From contig NZ_JACIFP010000001.1 in the NCBI RefSeq assembly GCF_014197435.1, positions 4,402,001 to 4,466,000 of the forward strand: DNA of 64,000 nucleotides, given 5' to 3'. Under the pieces are notes generated by a model. That model was not told where the DNA came from. It did not search any database and saw nothing but the letters and a program-made list of their open reading frames with translations. A program made the position numbers and the translations under genes. This DNA is from Gordonia humi (GTDB taxonomy: Bacteria > Actinomycetota > Actinomycetes > Mycobacteriales > Mycobacteriaceae). Positions 19,378 to 29,879 of this stretch are shown here, piece by piece (positions within the stretch are counted from its first letter, which is position 1; every line of letters begins with the position of its first letter).

Positions 19378-19406
19378 AGCGCCTCCGCCCCCAGGGCGGG
19401 GGCGCT
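19378..19406 (+). terminator. Hairpin terminator after fadE23
   Basis: 13-bp arms (19378-19390 and 19394-19406) with a 3-nt loop and one T-G wobble, GC-rich, no T-tract. Confidence 0.6.
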
Positions 19407-19513
19407 GTCGCGTCTCCACCCCAGCAGGTAGAGACAAATCTACAAATCTGTTCCATAATGAAACTTACGCCGCACACGGGGTGCGGCGCGAGCGACATCG
19501 CAAGGGAGCACGC

Positions 19514-21166
19514 ATGGGCATCGGCAGCATCATTCACGAGATCACCGAGAACCCCCGGGTGACCGACGTCGTCGAAGCCGCGAAGGCGGTGCGTGTCCTC
19601 ACCTCGTCCGGACTCGTCGACCTGAGCAAGCCCGCCCACATCGCCGCCGTGCTGCGGTCGAACCGGACCAACGGCCCCGCGGTCGGCCTGATGACCAAGG
19701 CCGTGCTGGAGTATCCGGACTCGGTCGCCGTGACCGACGAGCGCGGCAGTCTGACCTACCGTGAGCTCGACGAGCGATCGGACGCTCTCGCGAACGCCCT
19801 CCTGGACATGGGCGTTTCGGCGGGAGCCGCCGTCGGCATGCTCGCCAGGGATCATCGCGGGCTGCTCACCACCGTCGTCGCAGCGGGCAAGGCCGGATTC
19901 AACCTCGTCATGTTCAACACCGGTTTCGCCGGGGCGCAACTCGCCGACGTCGCCCGCCGCGAGAAGGTGTCGGCGGTCCTGCACGACGCGGAGTTCACCG
20001 ACCTGCTCAGCGACCTCGACGACCTGCCGCGCATCATCACCTGGCTCGACGACGAACCGCCCGCCGGCGCGATCGTCCTGGACGACCTCGTCGCCCGGGC
20101 GCCCCGACCGGTTCCGACGCCCGCGTCGCCGTCGCGCCTGACCGTGCTGACCAGCGGCACCACCGGCACCCCGAAGGGCGCGCCGCGCGGCAAGGTGTCC
20201 CCACTGGGAAGCGCCATGCTGCTGGACCGCCTGCCGATCCCCCGGGAGTCGGCCGCGGTGATCGCCACGCCCATGTTCCACGGCACCGGTTTCGCGCTCT
20301 GGCTGGTCTGCGCGGGCCTGGGCAACAATGTGGTCACCATGCGCCGGTTCGACGCCGTGACGACGCTCGAGGCGATCGCCGCCAACCGCGCCGAGATGCT
20401 CGTGGCAGTGCCCACCATGCTCAGCCGGATCCTCGACCTCGGGGCCGACGAGATCGCCCGTCACGATCTGAGCTCGCTCCGCGGCATCGTGGTGGCCGGC
20501 TCCCCGCTCACCCCCGAGCTGTCCGAGCGGATCCAGGACCGGTTCGGCGACGTCCTCTACAACCTGTACGGCTCAACCGAGGTGTCGGTGGCCGCCGTGG
20601 CCACCCCGGACGAGCTCCGTCTGGCACCCGGCACGGCCGGACGCCCGCCGGTCACCGCGCGGCTGCGCCTGATCGACCGCGGCGAACAGGTCGTCGAACC
20701 GGGCCGTCGCGGCGAGATCTTCGTTCGCTGCGCGGTCGCGTTCTCCGGCTACACCGACGGGACCGGCAAGCCGATGCAGGAGGGCTACATGTCCACCGGC
20801 GACGTCGGACACCTCGACGAGAACGGCCTGCTGTTCGTTGACGGACGCGCCGACGACATGATCGTCTCCGGCGGCGAGAACGTGTACCCGCAGGAGGTGG
20901 AGCAGCTGATCGCCGCGCACGACGACGTCGAGGACGCCGCGGTCCTGGGCGTCCCCGACCCCGAGTACGGGCAGCGACTGCGCGCGGTGATCGTCCTGCG
21001 CGCGGACGCGACACTCGACGCCGACGGCGTGCGCGCCCACGTGAAGGCGAACCTCGCTCGACACAAGGTGCCTCGCGACGTGTTCATCGTCGCCGACCTC
21101 CCGCGCAACCCGACCGGCAAGGTGATGCGTGGCGCGCTTCTGGAGATGACCGCCGACTCCGCCTGA
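19514..21166 (+). CDS. Fatty acid--CoA / acyl-CoA synthetase (FadD type)
   Basis: 550 residues. The ATP-binding loop is LTSGTTGTPKGAPRG; other motifs are YNLYGSTEVS, YMSTGDVGHLDENGLLFVDGRADDMIVSGGENVYPQEVE and the C-terminal catalytic-lysine region LPRNPTGKVMRG. It activates a carboxylic acid to its CoA thioester via an adenylate. Length and the N-terminal extension resemble FadD2. ATG 19514 follows CAAGGGAGCA. In the leader, CATAAT (19454-19459) is a possible -10, and an 8-bp hairpin (19468-19488) lies before the start. It probably feeds the fadE pair, but has its own promoter region. Confidence 0.87.
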   Translation: MGIGSIIHEITENPRVTDVVEAAKAVRVLTSSGLVDLSKPAHIAAVLRSNRTNGPAVGLMTKAVLEYPDSVAVTDERGSLTYRELDERSDALANALLDMGVSAGAAVGMLARDHRGLLTTVVAAGKAGFNLVMFNTGFAGAQLADVARREKVSAVLHDAEFTDLLSDLDDLPRIITWLDDEPPAGAIVLDDLVARAPRPVPTPASPSRLTVLTSGTTGTPKGAPRGKVSPLGSAMLLDRLPIPRESAAVIATPMFHGTGFALWLVCAGLGNNVVTMRRFDAVTTLEAIAANRAEMLVAVPTMLSRILDLGADEIARHDLSSLRGIVVAGSPLTPELSERIQDRFGDVLYNLYGSTEVSVAAVATPDELRLAPGTAGRPPVTARLRLIDRGEQVVEPGRRGEIFVRCAVAFSGYTDGTGKPMQEGYMSTGDVGHLDENGLLFVDGRADDMIVSGGENVYPQEVEQLIAAHDDVEDAAVLGVPDPEYGQRLRAVIVLRADATLDADGVRAHVKANLARHKVPRDVFIVADLPRNPTGKVMRGALLEMTADSA

Positions 21167-21254
21167 GCGCGAGAGCGGTTTGTGTTCCGAGTCACTGTGA
21201 CATATGCTCCCCCGGTATTTGAAATATTCGTGTTTCACACTGGGGGAGTAGAAC

Positions 21255-22646
21255 ATGCACAGATCACTGGCGACCGCGTTCGCCGCATTGGCGACGGTGA
21301 CACTCGCCGCGAGTCTGGCGGTCGGACCCGCCGCCGCGGCACCCGCGAGCACGCCCATCGCCCCGGCGCCTCTCGTGCCGCTGCCCTCCGAACTCGATCC
21401 GTCGTTCTATCGCCCGGCGCCCGCGAAGGTCGCCGCCGCCGCGCCCGGCGAGATCATCGCGGCCCGGCGCATCACCCCGGCGAACTTCGGTGCGGTGCCG
21501 ATCAACGTCGACGCCTGGCAGCTCTCGTTCCGATCCACTGACACGTCGGGTCGGGCGATTCCCGCCGTCACGACGATCCTCAAGCCTCGCGGCACGACCC
21601 CGACCGGGCCGCGCAAGGTGATCTCGATGCAGATCGCCGAGGACTCGACCGCGGGCTATTGCGCGACGTCGTACGCCGTGCAGCACATGAACGCCGGCGC
21701 GCTCCTCGGACAGGTCGTCGCCCCGGCCGAACTGCTCATCGCCCAGGGATTCCTCGCGCAGGGGTACGCGGTGGTCATGCCCGATCACGAGGGCCCGAAC
21801 CACGCGTACGCCGCGGGACCGCTCGGCGCACGGATCACCCTCGACAGCCTCCGAGCCGCGAAGTCGTTCGCACCGTCGAGCATCACTGCCGCCTCGCCGA
21901 TCGGCCTGTACGGATACTCCGGTGGCGCCATCGTCACCGGTCACACCGCCGAACTCAAGCAGACCTACGCTCCGGAGCTGAACATCGTCGGGGCGGCCGA
22001 GGGCGGCGTGCCCGCCGATATGAAGCCCGTGCTCAACGCCGCACAGAACAGTGCCACCAGCGGTCTGGTCCTCGGCGCGATCATCGGGCTCGCACGCGAG
22101 TACCGCTACTTCGACGCCTTCCTCGACAAGCACCTGAACCCGCTCGGCCGGGCACTTCGAGACGTCAAGGGACCGCTGTGCGTTCAGCACCAGTCGACGG
22201 TCCTGCCGTTCCTGAACAACAAGGGCCTCATCAACTGGCCCGGCGACCCGCTCGACGCCCCCGCGGTCAAACGCGTGCTCGCCGATACGAAGATGGGCCG
22301 GGCCCGCCCGGACATGCCGATGTACATCTGGAACTCCGCCCTCGACGAGATCATTCCGGTCGGCCAGGTGAACACGCTGGTCCGTACCTACTGCCGCAGC
22401 GAGGGCCCGTCGATCACGTACACGCGCGACCACCTGTCCGAGCACATCCTCGCCGAGATCGCGGGCGCACCGCTCGCCCTGCTGTGGCTCAAGGACCGCC
22501 TCGACGGCAAGCCCGCGACACCCGGGTGCACCACGCGCGACGAGACGACGATGACCAGCGACGCCCGCTGGTGGCCGGCGTTCTCCGACACCGTCGGAAA
22601 CGACCTGTCCGCACTGTTCGGCGCGGCCATCGGCCGAGGACGGTAG
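21255..22646 (+). CDS. Secreted lipase (LIP family)
   Basis: 463 residues with a signal peptide (about 1-28, cleaved after AAAAP or nearby). Alpha/beta hydrolase fold of the secretory LIP family: nucleophile Ser in GLYGYSGGAIVTGH, acid in WNSALDEIIPVGQ, His in YTRDHLSEH. Paired cysteines suggest extracellular disulfides. It probably hydrolyses triacylglycerols or other esters outside the cell. The start follows CTGGGGGAG. Upstream, GTCACTGTGAC (21191-21201) is a short perfect palindrome that could be an operator. The TetR-type gene downstream may control it. Confidence 0.85.
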   Translation: MHRSLATAFAALATVTLAASLAVGPAAAAPASTPIAPAPLVPLPSELDPSFYRPAPAKVAAAAPGEIIAARRITPANFGAVPINVDAWQLSFRSTDTSGRAIPAVTTILKPRGTTPTGPRKVISMQIAEDSTAGYCATSYAVQHMNAGALLGQVVAPAELLIAQGFLAQGYAVVMPDHEGPNHAYAAGPLGARITLDSLRAAKSFAPSSITAASPIGLYGYSGGAIVTGHTAELKQTYAPELNIVGAAEGGVPADMKPVLNAAQNSATSGLVLGAIIGLAREYRYFDAFLDKHLNPLGRALRDVKGPLCVQHQSTVLPFLNNKGLINWPGDPLDAPAVKRVLADTKMGRARPDMPMYIWNSALDEIIPVGQVNTLVRTYCRSEGPSITYTRDHLSEHILAEIAGAPLALLWLKDRLDGKPATPGCTTRDETTMTSDARWWPAFSDTVGNDLSALFGAAIGRGR

Positions 22647-22675
22647 CCGTGTCGTACCCCGGGTAACCTGGGCCT

Positions 22676-23299
22676 ATGGCCGAGGCGAGGAGTTACCGAG
22701 GGCAGTCGATCGAGGACCGACGCCGTCAGCGCCGCGGCCGATTCCTCGACGCCGCGCTGACGCTGTTCGGCAGGGACGGATACGCGGCGACATCGGTCCC
22801 GGCCGTCTGCAAGGAGGCCGGTCACTCGTCCCGCCAGTTCTACGAGCTGTTCTCCGACCGCGAGCAACTCCTGCGCGCCCTGTACGACCAGTTGCAGACC
22901 GAGTCGAGAGCGGCCGTGTCGGATGCGCTGACCGCCGCGCTGCGCGATGAGGTCGGGCTCGAAGCCCTCCTCGATGCGGGGGTCGGCGCGTTCGTCGACT
23001 ACTACGCGGCGAGCCCCGAACGCACCCGGGTGAACTTCATCGAAGCCGTCGGCGTGAGCCCGGACTTCGAAGAGCATCGGCACGCGGGCCGGGCCGAGTG
23101 GTCGGCCCTGTTGGGGTCGGTGACCGAAGCCGGGCAGGAACAGGGACTCGCGGTGGCCACGACGTCGCCGCTGGTGTGGGCCGGCTACATCGGGGCGGTG
23201 AACGCACTGATCGTCGAGCGTTCGGTCACCGAGTCGGTGACCACCGCCGAGGTGATGGACGCGATGCGACGGCTACTCCGGCCGGGCGTCATCGGCTAG
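22676..23299 (+). CDS. TetR/AcrR family transcriptional regulator
   Basis: 207 residues. The N-terminal helix-turn-helix is RRGRFLDAALTLFGRDGYAATSVPAVCKEAGHSSRQFYELFSDREQLLRALY; the all-helical C-terminal ligand domain is divergent. It starts 30 bp after the lipase gene and 51 bp before the HdeD-lipase fusion on the same strand, so it is a plausible local regulator of the lipases (inference). Confidence 0.88.
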   Translation: MAEARSYRGQSIEDRRRQRRGRFLDAALTLFGRDGYAATSVPAVCKEAGHSSRQFYELFSDREQLLRALYDQLQTESRAAVSDALTAALRDEVGLEALLDAGVGAFVDYYAASPERTRVNFIEAVGVSPDFEEHRHAGRAEWSALLGSVTEAGQEQGLAVATTSPLVWAGYIGAVNALIVERSVTESVTTAEVMDAMRRLLRPGVIG

Positions 23300-23349
23300 G
23301 AGACGCGCTTCGGCCGATAGTCGCGGCCGCGGCCGTCTACTGTCGGTGG

Positions 23350-25050
23350 ATGGCTTCTCGCGTGCGCAACGGCGTGGTCGGCGTCGTCACCATCGCTGTC
23401 GGCGTCGTGTTCGCCCTCCGCCCGTTCGCCTCGGTTCCGGTCCTCGCACTCGTCGTCGCCGTCGGTCTCGTCGTCTCCGGTGTCGGCGAACTGATGCGGG
23501 CGACGACCGAGGCACGGGTGCTGCGCGGAGTCGGCGGCGGCGCGCTCGTCGTCACCGGTGCGGTACTGCTGATCTGGCAGGGGCTGTCGATCGTGGCGGT
23601 CGCCGTCGTCGCGGATGTCGGGCTGATCGGGTGGGGCGCCGCCCGCCTCGTGGCCGCGGCACGGCCCGGCGACGCGGTGCCGCGAATCGGCGACGCACTC
23701 CTCGGCGTCGCGGCCGTCGCGGTCGCCGTGGCCGCCCTGGCGTGGCCCGGCGTGACGGTGTTCGCCGCCGCCTTCGTCGCGGGTCTAGCGCTGATCTGGT
23801 TCGGTGTCACCCTCTGCGGTCGCGCGATCCGCGGTGACCACGAGCATCGACCCCGGACCCACCGCGTCCTCCGGCTCGCCGCCGGCGTCATCGCCGTCGC
23901 CGTCGCGGTTCCACTCGCCGTGCTGAGTCTGCGCGCGCACGAGGCCGCGCCGACCCCCGACGACTTCTACACGGCGAGCGTCGATCCCGCGGCCGCCCCG
24001 GGAACGCTGCTGCGCAGCGAACCGTTCTCCCGCGGCCTCCCGCCCCATGCGCGCGCCTGGCGCATCCTGTACACGACCACGCTCGTGGAGGGGCGTCCGG
24101 CGTTGGCCAGTGCGCTGGTCGTCGCACCGGACGACCCGCCGCCCGGACCCGCACCGGTGATCGCCTGGGCGCACGGCACGACGGGTATCACCCGAGGATG
24201 TGCGCCGTCACTGGCCGCCGATCCTTTCCAAGCCGGTGCGACGCCCGCCCTGCCCCAGGTGATCGCCTCCGGGGGTGTGATGGTCGCGACCGACTACGTC
24301 GGGCTGGGCACGGAGGGGCCGTCGCCGTATGTGATCGGGCAGGGCGAGGCCCGCTCGGTGCTCGACTCGGTGCGCGCCGCACACCAGATGCCCGAGCTGG
24401 AACTGGCGCGACCGACCATCGTCTGGGGTCACTCGCAGGGCGGCCACGCCGCCTTGTGGACCGGTCTGCTCGCCCCCGCCTATGCGCCCGATGTCGACCT
24501 CACCGGCGTCGCGGCGATCTCGCCTGCGTCCGATCTGGTGTCCCTGGCGGGCGATCTGACGACGATGACCGGCGGACCGCTGCTGGCCTCCTACGTCGTG
24601 GACGCCTACTCGCGCGCATATCCGGACGTACGCGCCGAGGACTATCTCAAAGTCCAGGCACGGCTGCCGATGCGCGCGATGGCCGCTCGCTGTCTGCACC
24701 AGCCCGCGGCCACGGTGTCGGTGATCGAGGCCCTGATCCTCGGTGACGATCCGTACGCGCAGCCGCCGAACCAGGGGCCGCTCGCCGCTCGGTTGACACA
24801 GAACACTCCGTCGGCCGAGCTCACGATGCCGGTCTTCCTCGCTCAGGGAGCGGCCGATCCGTTGATCAATCCTCAAGGTCAGCGACAGTATGTGGCGGCG
24901 CAGTGCGCGACCGGGAGCACGGTGCAGTTCACGATGTATCCGGGCCTGGGCCACCTCGACATCGTCGATCCGGACTCCCCCGCCGTCGCCGACCTCCTCA
25001 CCTGGACGAAGGCCCGCGAAGAAGGCGAGGCCGCACCGAGCACCTGCTGA
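23350..25050 (+). CDS. HdeD-like (DUF308) membrane domain fused to secretory-type lipase
   Basis: 566 residues from ATG 23350. The first 200 residues contain about six hydrophobic segments with internally repeated structure like HdeD/DUF308 proteins; the rest is a LIP-type alpha/beta hydrolase. Lipase motifs: oxyanion region VIAWAHGTTG, nucleophile in WGHSQGGHAAL, acid in FLAQGAADPLI, His in PGLGHLDIV. The hydrolase would be tethered to the outer face of the membrane by the HdeD-like part. The TetR gene upstream and the secreted lipase make a local lipid-utilisation cluster. The fusion is seen directly, since one uninterrupted frame spans both domains. Confidence 0.82.
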   Translation: MASRVRNGVVGVVTIAVGVVFALRPFASVPVLALVVAVGLVVSGVGELMRATTEARVLRGVGGGALVVTGAVLLIWQGLSIVAVAVVADVGLIGWGAARLVAAARPGDAVPRIGDALLGVAAVAVAVAALAWPGVTVFAAAFVAGLALIWFGVTLCGRAIRGDHEHRPRTHRVLRLAAGVIAVAVAVPLAVLSLRAHEAAPTPDDFYTASVDPAAAPGTLLRSEPFSRGLPPHARAWRILYTTTLVEGRPALASALVVAPDDPPPGPAPVIAWAHGTTGITRGCAPSLAADPFQAGATPALPQVIASGGVMVATDYVGLGTEGPSPYVIGQGEARSVLDSVRAAHQMPELELARPTIVWGHSQGGHAALWTGLLAPAYAPDVDLTGVAAISPASDLVSLAGDLTTMTGGPLLASYVVDAYSRAYPDVRAEDYLKVQARLPMRAMAARCLHQPAATVSVIEALILGDDPYAQPPNQGPLAARLTQNTPSAELTMPVFLAQGAADPLINPQGQRQYVAAQCATGSTVQFTMYPGLGHLDIVDPDSPAVADLLTWTKAREEGEAAPSTC

Positions 25051-25068
25051 CCCCCGGCGGCCGCTCCG

Positions 25069-26859
25069 CTACGACCGAACCGGCAGTGTCAGCGAACCAC
25101 CCGAGGCCGGAATCGACACCGACGCCGACGGCTCGCCGGGCCGATAGTTCGACGAGTTCCCGGCGATCACGAGGCGCACCCGATGACCGGCTCCGAAGCG
25201 GTGTGCGACGGCGGGCATCGTGACGGTGAACGGCCGCGCCGGATCGCCGATCCGAGCGGGTGCGACGAGGTCGCCGACCGTCGTCGCCGTCCCGTTCGGC
25301 GCGACGTCGACGACTTTCAGGAACAGGACCAGCGAATCGCGACGGACCGCGCGGCCGTTCTCGCGAGCGTCGACGCTCAGCGTCGCCGACGGCGATCCGA
25401 CCACGTCGATCGCATCGGTCAGTCGTGCCGACGTCCACCGGACGAACGTTCCGGGATCGTCGTCGATCGTGGCACCCGCCACGCCTATCCCGTCGGCGGC
25501 GTCGCTGCCCGCCGGGATCGGAATCGCAGGCGTCGTCAGTCGCGCGCGTCCGGGGCGGGTCTGCGAGCGGTCGGACACGAGCGCATTGGTACCGGAGAAC
25601 GCCAGTCGGATGTGATCGGGCGCGGCGACGGAGTCGGCGAACGCGTACGCCGCCCGGGCGTCTCCCCGGTCGGCCCACGGTCGGTAGTACGAGAACGTCG
25701 GTCCGCCGGGTGCGGAGTTCCTCTTCAGGTGGGTGTCGAACCATTCGACGATGCGTCCCGTGACGTACTGGCGTCGCGGATCGGGTGCGCTCTCGTCGAT
25801 GTCACCGGTGGCGGCCGTCCCCGAGTGGCCGCCGGAGTACCAGATCAGCTGAGTCGGCACGCCCCGCTCGGCCAGCGCGGCGTACGTGGCGGACGATTCG
25901 TTGAGGTTGAACAGCGTGTCCTGTTCGCCTTGGACGAGCAGCGTCGGAGTCCTCACCCGGTCGATGTAGGTCGACACCGACGCCGAGCGCAGCCGGTCGA
26001 CGACGGCGCGCGAAGGAACTCCGGTGGCGACGCCCTGCGCGATTCCGTCGCACACCTCGCGCGGAAAGTTGGGACAGCCGGTGAGCCGGTCGGGTGTCAC
26101 CGTGGCGTGAGCGACGCCGGCCGCCACACCCGCGGCGGCGAATGTGACACCCCAGTTGAGTTTGAAGGCGCCCGGCGCGCTCGTGGTGACGCCGGAGGTC
26201 TGTCCGGTGTTGTTCGGAACGATCGAGTACGACAGGTCGTTCCACGTCGCCATCGGAACGATCGCGTCCAGCCTCGGGTCCGTCGCAGCGGCGGCGAACT
26301 GCACCGCCCCGCCGTACGATCCGCCGAACATGCCCACGCGCGGATCGTGGACCCGCCCCTCCGAGGCGTCGTCGCGAATCACGAAGTCGACCGGCGGCGC
26401 GGTCGTCCGGTGGCCGGCGTCGGTGTAGGCGATGCCGGACGCCCCGCCGAGATAGCCGATCAAGGTCGACGCCGCCCGGCCGTCGGGAGTGGGACTGTCC
26501 AGGGTCACTCGGCAGCTCGACCCGCCGAAGCCCAGCCCGGAGTACGCGAGCACCGCGTAGCCCCGCGCGGCGAACATCTCGGCCATCGGCGCGAGATCGT
26601 CCTTGGATCCGGCGAATCCGTTGGTGCCCATCACCGCCGGCACCGGACGGCTTCGACTCGCGCCCGCGGGACGGTACAGGTCGCCGACCACGTCGCAGCT
26701 GCCGCCGTGGCCGTCGGGCACACGGAAGTGCAGTGTGGTGGGCGCGGCGGCCTGCCGCTCGGCCGCCGCGGTCGGCGGATGCACCGCCGTCGCGACGAGT
26801 GCCGTCAACGCGACCGCGACGCCGACCGTCCGTGACATCGATGGTGTGACCGTCCTCAT
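25069..26859 (-). CDS. Secreted CocE/NonD-family (X-Pro dipeptidyl-peptidase-like) hydrolase
   Basis: 596 residues, signal peptide to about residue 33 (AAAERQAAA). S15-type alpha/beta hydrolase: nucleophile in VGMFGGSYGGAVQF, acid in LLVQGEQDTLFNLNES, His in YSGGHSGTA. The C-terminal jelly-roll domain (about 430-596) ends VRLVIAGNSSNYRPGEPSASVSIPASGGSLTLPV. It probably cleaves esters or peptide-like bonds outside the membrane. An alternative start is ATG 26838. It is convergent with the HdeD-lipase gene, 18 bp away. Confidence 0.83.
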   Translation of the reverse strand: MRTVTPSMSRTVGVAVALTALVATAVHPPTAAAERQAAAPTTLHFRVPDGHGGSCDVVGDLYRPAGASRSRPVPAVMGTNGFAGSKDDLAPMAEMFAARGYAVLAYSGLGFGGSSCRVTLDSPTPDGRAASTLIGYLGGASGIAYTDAGHRTTAPPVDFVIRDDASEGRVHDPRVGMFGGSYGGAVQFAAAATDPRLDAIVPMATWNDLSYSIVPNNTGQTSGVTTSAPGAFKLNWGVTFAAAGVAAGVAHATVTPDRLTGCPNFPREVCDGIAQGVATGVPSRAVVDRLRSASVSTYIDRVRTPTLLVQGEQDTLFNLNESSATYAALAERGVPTQLIWYSGGHSGTAATGDIDESAPDPRRQYVTGRIVEWFDTHLKRNSAPGGPTFSYYRPWADRGDARAAYAFADSVAAPDHIRLAFSGTNALVSDRSQTRPGRARLTTPAIPIPAGSDAADGIGVAGATIDDDPGTFVRWTSARLTDAIDVVGSPSATLSVDARENGRAVRRDSLVLFLKVVDVAPNGTATTVGDLVAPARIGDPARPFTVTMPAVAHRFGAGHRVRLVIAGNSSNYRPGEPSASVSIPASGGSLTLPVRS

Positions 26860-26888
26860 ACCGGGACTGTATACGGTCGATCGATCGA

Positions 26889-28769
26889 TCAGCTCCCCAG
26901 TTGGTCGATCAGCGCCTCCAACACGGCCGGATCCTCGATGGTCGACGGCACCGTGTACTTCTCGCCGTCGACGATCTGCCGCATGGTCTTGCGGAGGATC
27001 TTGCCCGACCTCGTCTTCGGCAGCGCCGCGACGACGGTGACGTCGCGGAAGGTCGCGACGGCACCGATCTCCTCGCGCACGCGGGCGACCAACTCCGCTC
27101 GGAGCGTGTCCTCATCGATGTCCGCTCCGGCCTTGAGGACCACGTATCCACCCGGCCGCTGCCCCTTCAGATCGTCGTGGATGCCGACGACCGCGCATTC
27201 GGCCACCGCCGGATGCGTCGCGACCACCGCCTCGATCGACCCGGTCGAGAGCCGGTGACCTGCGACGTTGATGACGTCGTCGGAACGCCCCAGGACGAAC
27301 ACGTAACCGTCGGCGTCGATGTAGCCGGAGTCGCCGGTGAGGTAGTAGCCGGTGAAGGTGTTCAGGTACGAGGAACGGTATCGCTCCTCGTCGCGCCACA
27401 GACCCGCGAGAGTCGCGGGCGGCAGCGGCAGCTTGACGACGATGTTGCCTTCGGTCCCGGCCCCGACCGGCGTCCCCTCCGCGTCGAGGATCTGGACGTC
27501 GTACCCGGGGACCGGGACGCTGGGCGACCCGGCCTTGAGCGGCATCGGGTCGAGTCCGCGGAGGTTGGCGACGATCGCCCAACCGGTCTCGGTCTGCCAC
27601 CAGTGGTCGACGACGGGCACGCCGAGGACCTTCGAGGCCCACTCGTAGGTGTCGGGATCGAGTCGCTCACCGGCCGCGAACAGGGTGCGCAGCGACGACA
27701 CGTCGTACTTCGCGAGTTCGGCGGCGTCCGGATCGGCCTTGCGTACGGCGCGGATGGCGGTGGGCGCGGTGAACAGGGCGGACACTCCGTGGTCGGCGAC
27801 GACGCGCCAGAACGCACCCGCGTCGGGTGTGCCGACCGGCTTTCCCTCGTACATGACGGTGGTGGCGCCGACGAACAGCGGCGCGTAGACGATGTAGCTG
27901 TGGCCGACCACCCAGCCGACATCGGACGCCGTCCACCACACCTCGCCGGGCGATATGCCGTAGACGTTGTACATCGACCAGGTCAGCGCGACGGCGTGGC
28001 CGCCGTTGTCCCGGACCACACCCTTGGGCTTACCGGTCGTCCCCGACGTGTACAGGATGTACAACGGGTCGGTCGCGGCGACCTCGACGGGTTCGGCGGG
28101 CTCTGCCGAGCCGATCTCGGTGTCCCAGTCGAGCCAGCCCTCCTGGTCGGCGGCCGATCCGGGGACCTCGTCCCGGTTCTTCACGATCACGGTCCGCGGG
28201 GTGGCCGACGCCTGTTCGACAGCCGCCGCCACGAGCGGCAGATACTCGACGACACGGCCCGGTTCGAGTCCGCCGGACGCGGTGACGACGGCGACCGGCT
28301 CGGCGTCGTCGATGCGGGTGGCCAACTCCGGCGCCGCGAATCCGCCGAATACCACCGAGTGGACGACACCGATCCGTGCGCACGCGAGCATCGCGATCGC
28401 CGCTTCGGGGATCATCGGCATGTAGACGACGACGCGGTCGCCCTTGCCGACCCCCTGCGCGGCGAGCACACCGGCGAACCGCGCGACCTCGTCGAGGAGG
28501 TGGGCGTAGGTGTAGGTCCGGACGGTCCCGGTCATCGCCGAGTCCCAGATCAGTGCGCTCTGTTCGCCGCGCCCGGATGCGACGTGCCGGTCGAGGGCGT
28601 TGACGCTGGTGTTGAGGGTCGCATCGGGAAACCACCGGTAGATCGGCGGCGCGGCGTCGTCCAGAGCCGTGGCGGGCGCAGTGATCCAGTCGACGCCGCG
28701 CGCGGCGTCGAGCCAGAACCCGTCGGGATCGTCGATGCTGCGGGCGAACTCATTCGCGTAATCGGACAT
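26889..28769 (-). CDS. prpE: Propionyl-CoA/acetyl-CoA synthetase
   Basis: 626 residues, the length of PrpE/Acs enzymes. ATP loop YILYTSGTTGKPKGVVRDNGG; acyl-pocket region WWTASDVGWVVGHSYIVYAPL; WWQTETGW; C-terminal DVINVAGHRLSTGSIE and the catalytic-lysine motif LPKTRSGKILRK. The pattern SDVGWVVGHSY is typical of propionate-preferring PrpE. It activates short-chain acids for entry into central metabolism. It starts at ATG 28769 and ends just upstream of the CocE gene on the same strand. Confidence 0.88.
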   Translation of the reverse strand: MSDYANEFARSIDDPDGFWLDAARGVDWITAPATALDDAAPPIYRWFPDATLNTSVNALDRHVASGRGEQSALIWDSAMTGTVRTYTYAHLLDEVARFAGVLAAQGVGKGDRVVVYMPMIPEAAIAMLACARIGVVHSVVFGGFAAPELATRIDDAEPVAVVTASGGLEPGRVVEYLPLVAAAVEQASATPRTVIVKNRDEVPGSAADQEGWLDWDTEIGSAEPAEPVEVAATDPLYILYTSGTTGKPKGVVRDNGGHAVALTWSMYNVYGISPGEVWWTASDVGWVVGHSYIVYAPLFVGATTVMYEGKPVGTPDAGAFWRVVADHGVSALFTAPTAIRAVRKADPDAAELAKYDVSSLRTLFAAGERLDPDTYEWASKVLGVPVVDHWWQTETGWAIVANLRGLDPMPLKAGSPSVPVPGYDVQILDAEGTPVGAGTEGNIVVKLPLPPATLAGLWRDEERYRSSYLNTFTGYYLTGDSGYIDADGYVFVLGRSDDVINVAGHRLSTGSIEAVVATHPAVAECAVVGIHDDLKGQRPGGYVVLKAGADIDEDTLRAELVARVREEIGAVATFRDVTVVAALPKTRSGKILRKTMRQIVDGEKYTVPSTIEDPAVLEALIDQLGS

Positions 28770-29429
<660 letters not shown>

Positions 29430-29432
29430 GCG

Positions 29433-29879
29433 TCACCCCCAGGTTCGCGCCTGGTCGACGATGAAGCCCGCGATGATCACGGCGCTTCCACCGACCTCGC
29501 CGACGATGAGCGCGATCATGGACGCGGTCATCACCGGCGAGGTCGGGTGCATCTGATTCTCGGTGTCGCGCAGCGCGCCGTGGAGGCAGTACGACGCGAT
29601 CGCCGTGACGAAGAAGAACACGACGACGCCCAGCGCGATTAGGTTCACCACCGTGTTCCACGCATTGAACTGGACGAAGACGGCCAGCATCGCCGTCGCG
29701 AACGAATACATCAGTGCGGCACGGTGGGCGATGTCGACGTAGACGTGCGCCTGTCCGGTCGGGCTGCGCATGATCTGAGCGAACTTCCATGCGCCGAGGA
29801 GCAGCGCCCACAGAAAGATCACGGCGGCGGCGATCAGCGCGGTCTGCGCCGGAACTGTCAGGATCATGGCGTCGAGCAT
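29433..29879 (-). CDS. Four-TM membrane protein of unknown function
   Basis: 148 residues from ATG 29879 (ATG 29867 also possible). Four hydrophobic segments: TALIAAAVIFLWALLLGAW, MYSFATAMLAVFVQF, VVNLIALGVVVFFFVTAIASYCL and MTASMIALIVGEVGGSAVIIAGFIV. No catalytic motif. It is convergent with the rpf gene with 3 bp between stops. I do not recognise a named family. Confidence 0.7.
   Translation of the reverse strand: MLDAMILTVPAQTALIAAAVIFLWALLLGAWKFAQIMRSPTGQAHVYVDIAHRAALMYSFATAMLAVFVQFNAWNTVVNLIALGVVVFFFVTAIASYCLHGALRDTENQMHPTSPVMTASMIALIVGEVGGSAVIIAGFIVDQARTWG

Noticed and set aside
21207..21248. CTCCCCC / GGGGGAG pair that could hide the lipase ribosome binding site
   Set aside because: The likely -10 (around 21203-21208) overlaps the upstream arm, so that arm may not be transcribed.
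26874..26890. GATCGATCGATC tract between the CocE-like gene and prpE
   Set aside because: Only three short units, partly within the prpE stop region; no sign of function.
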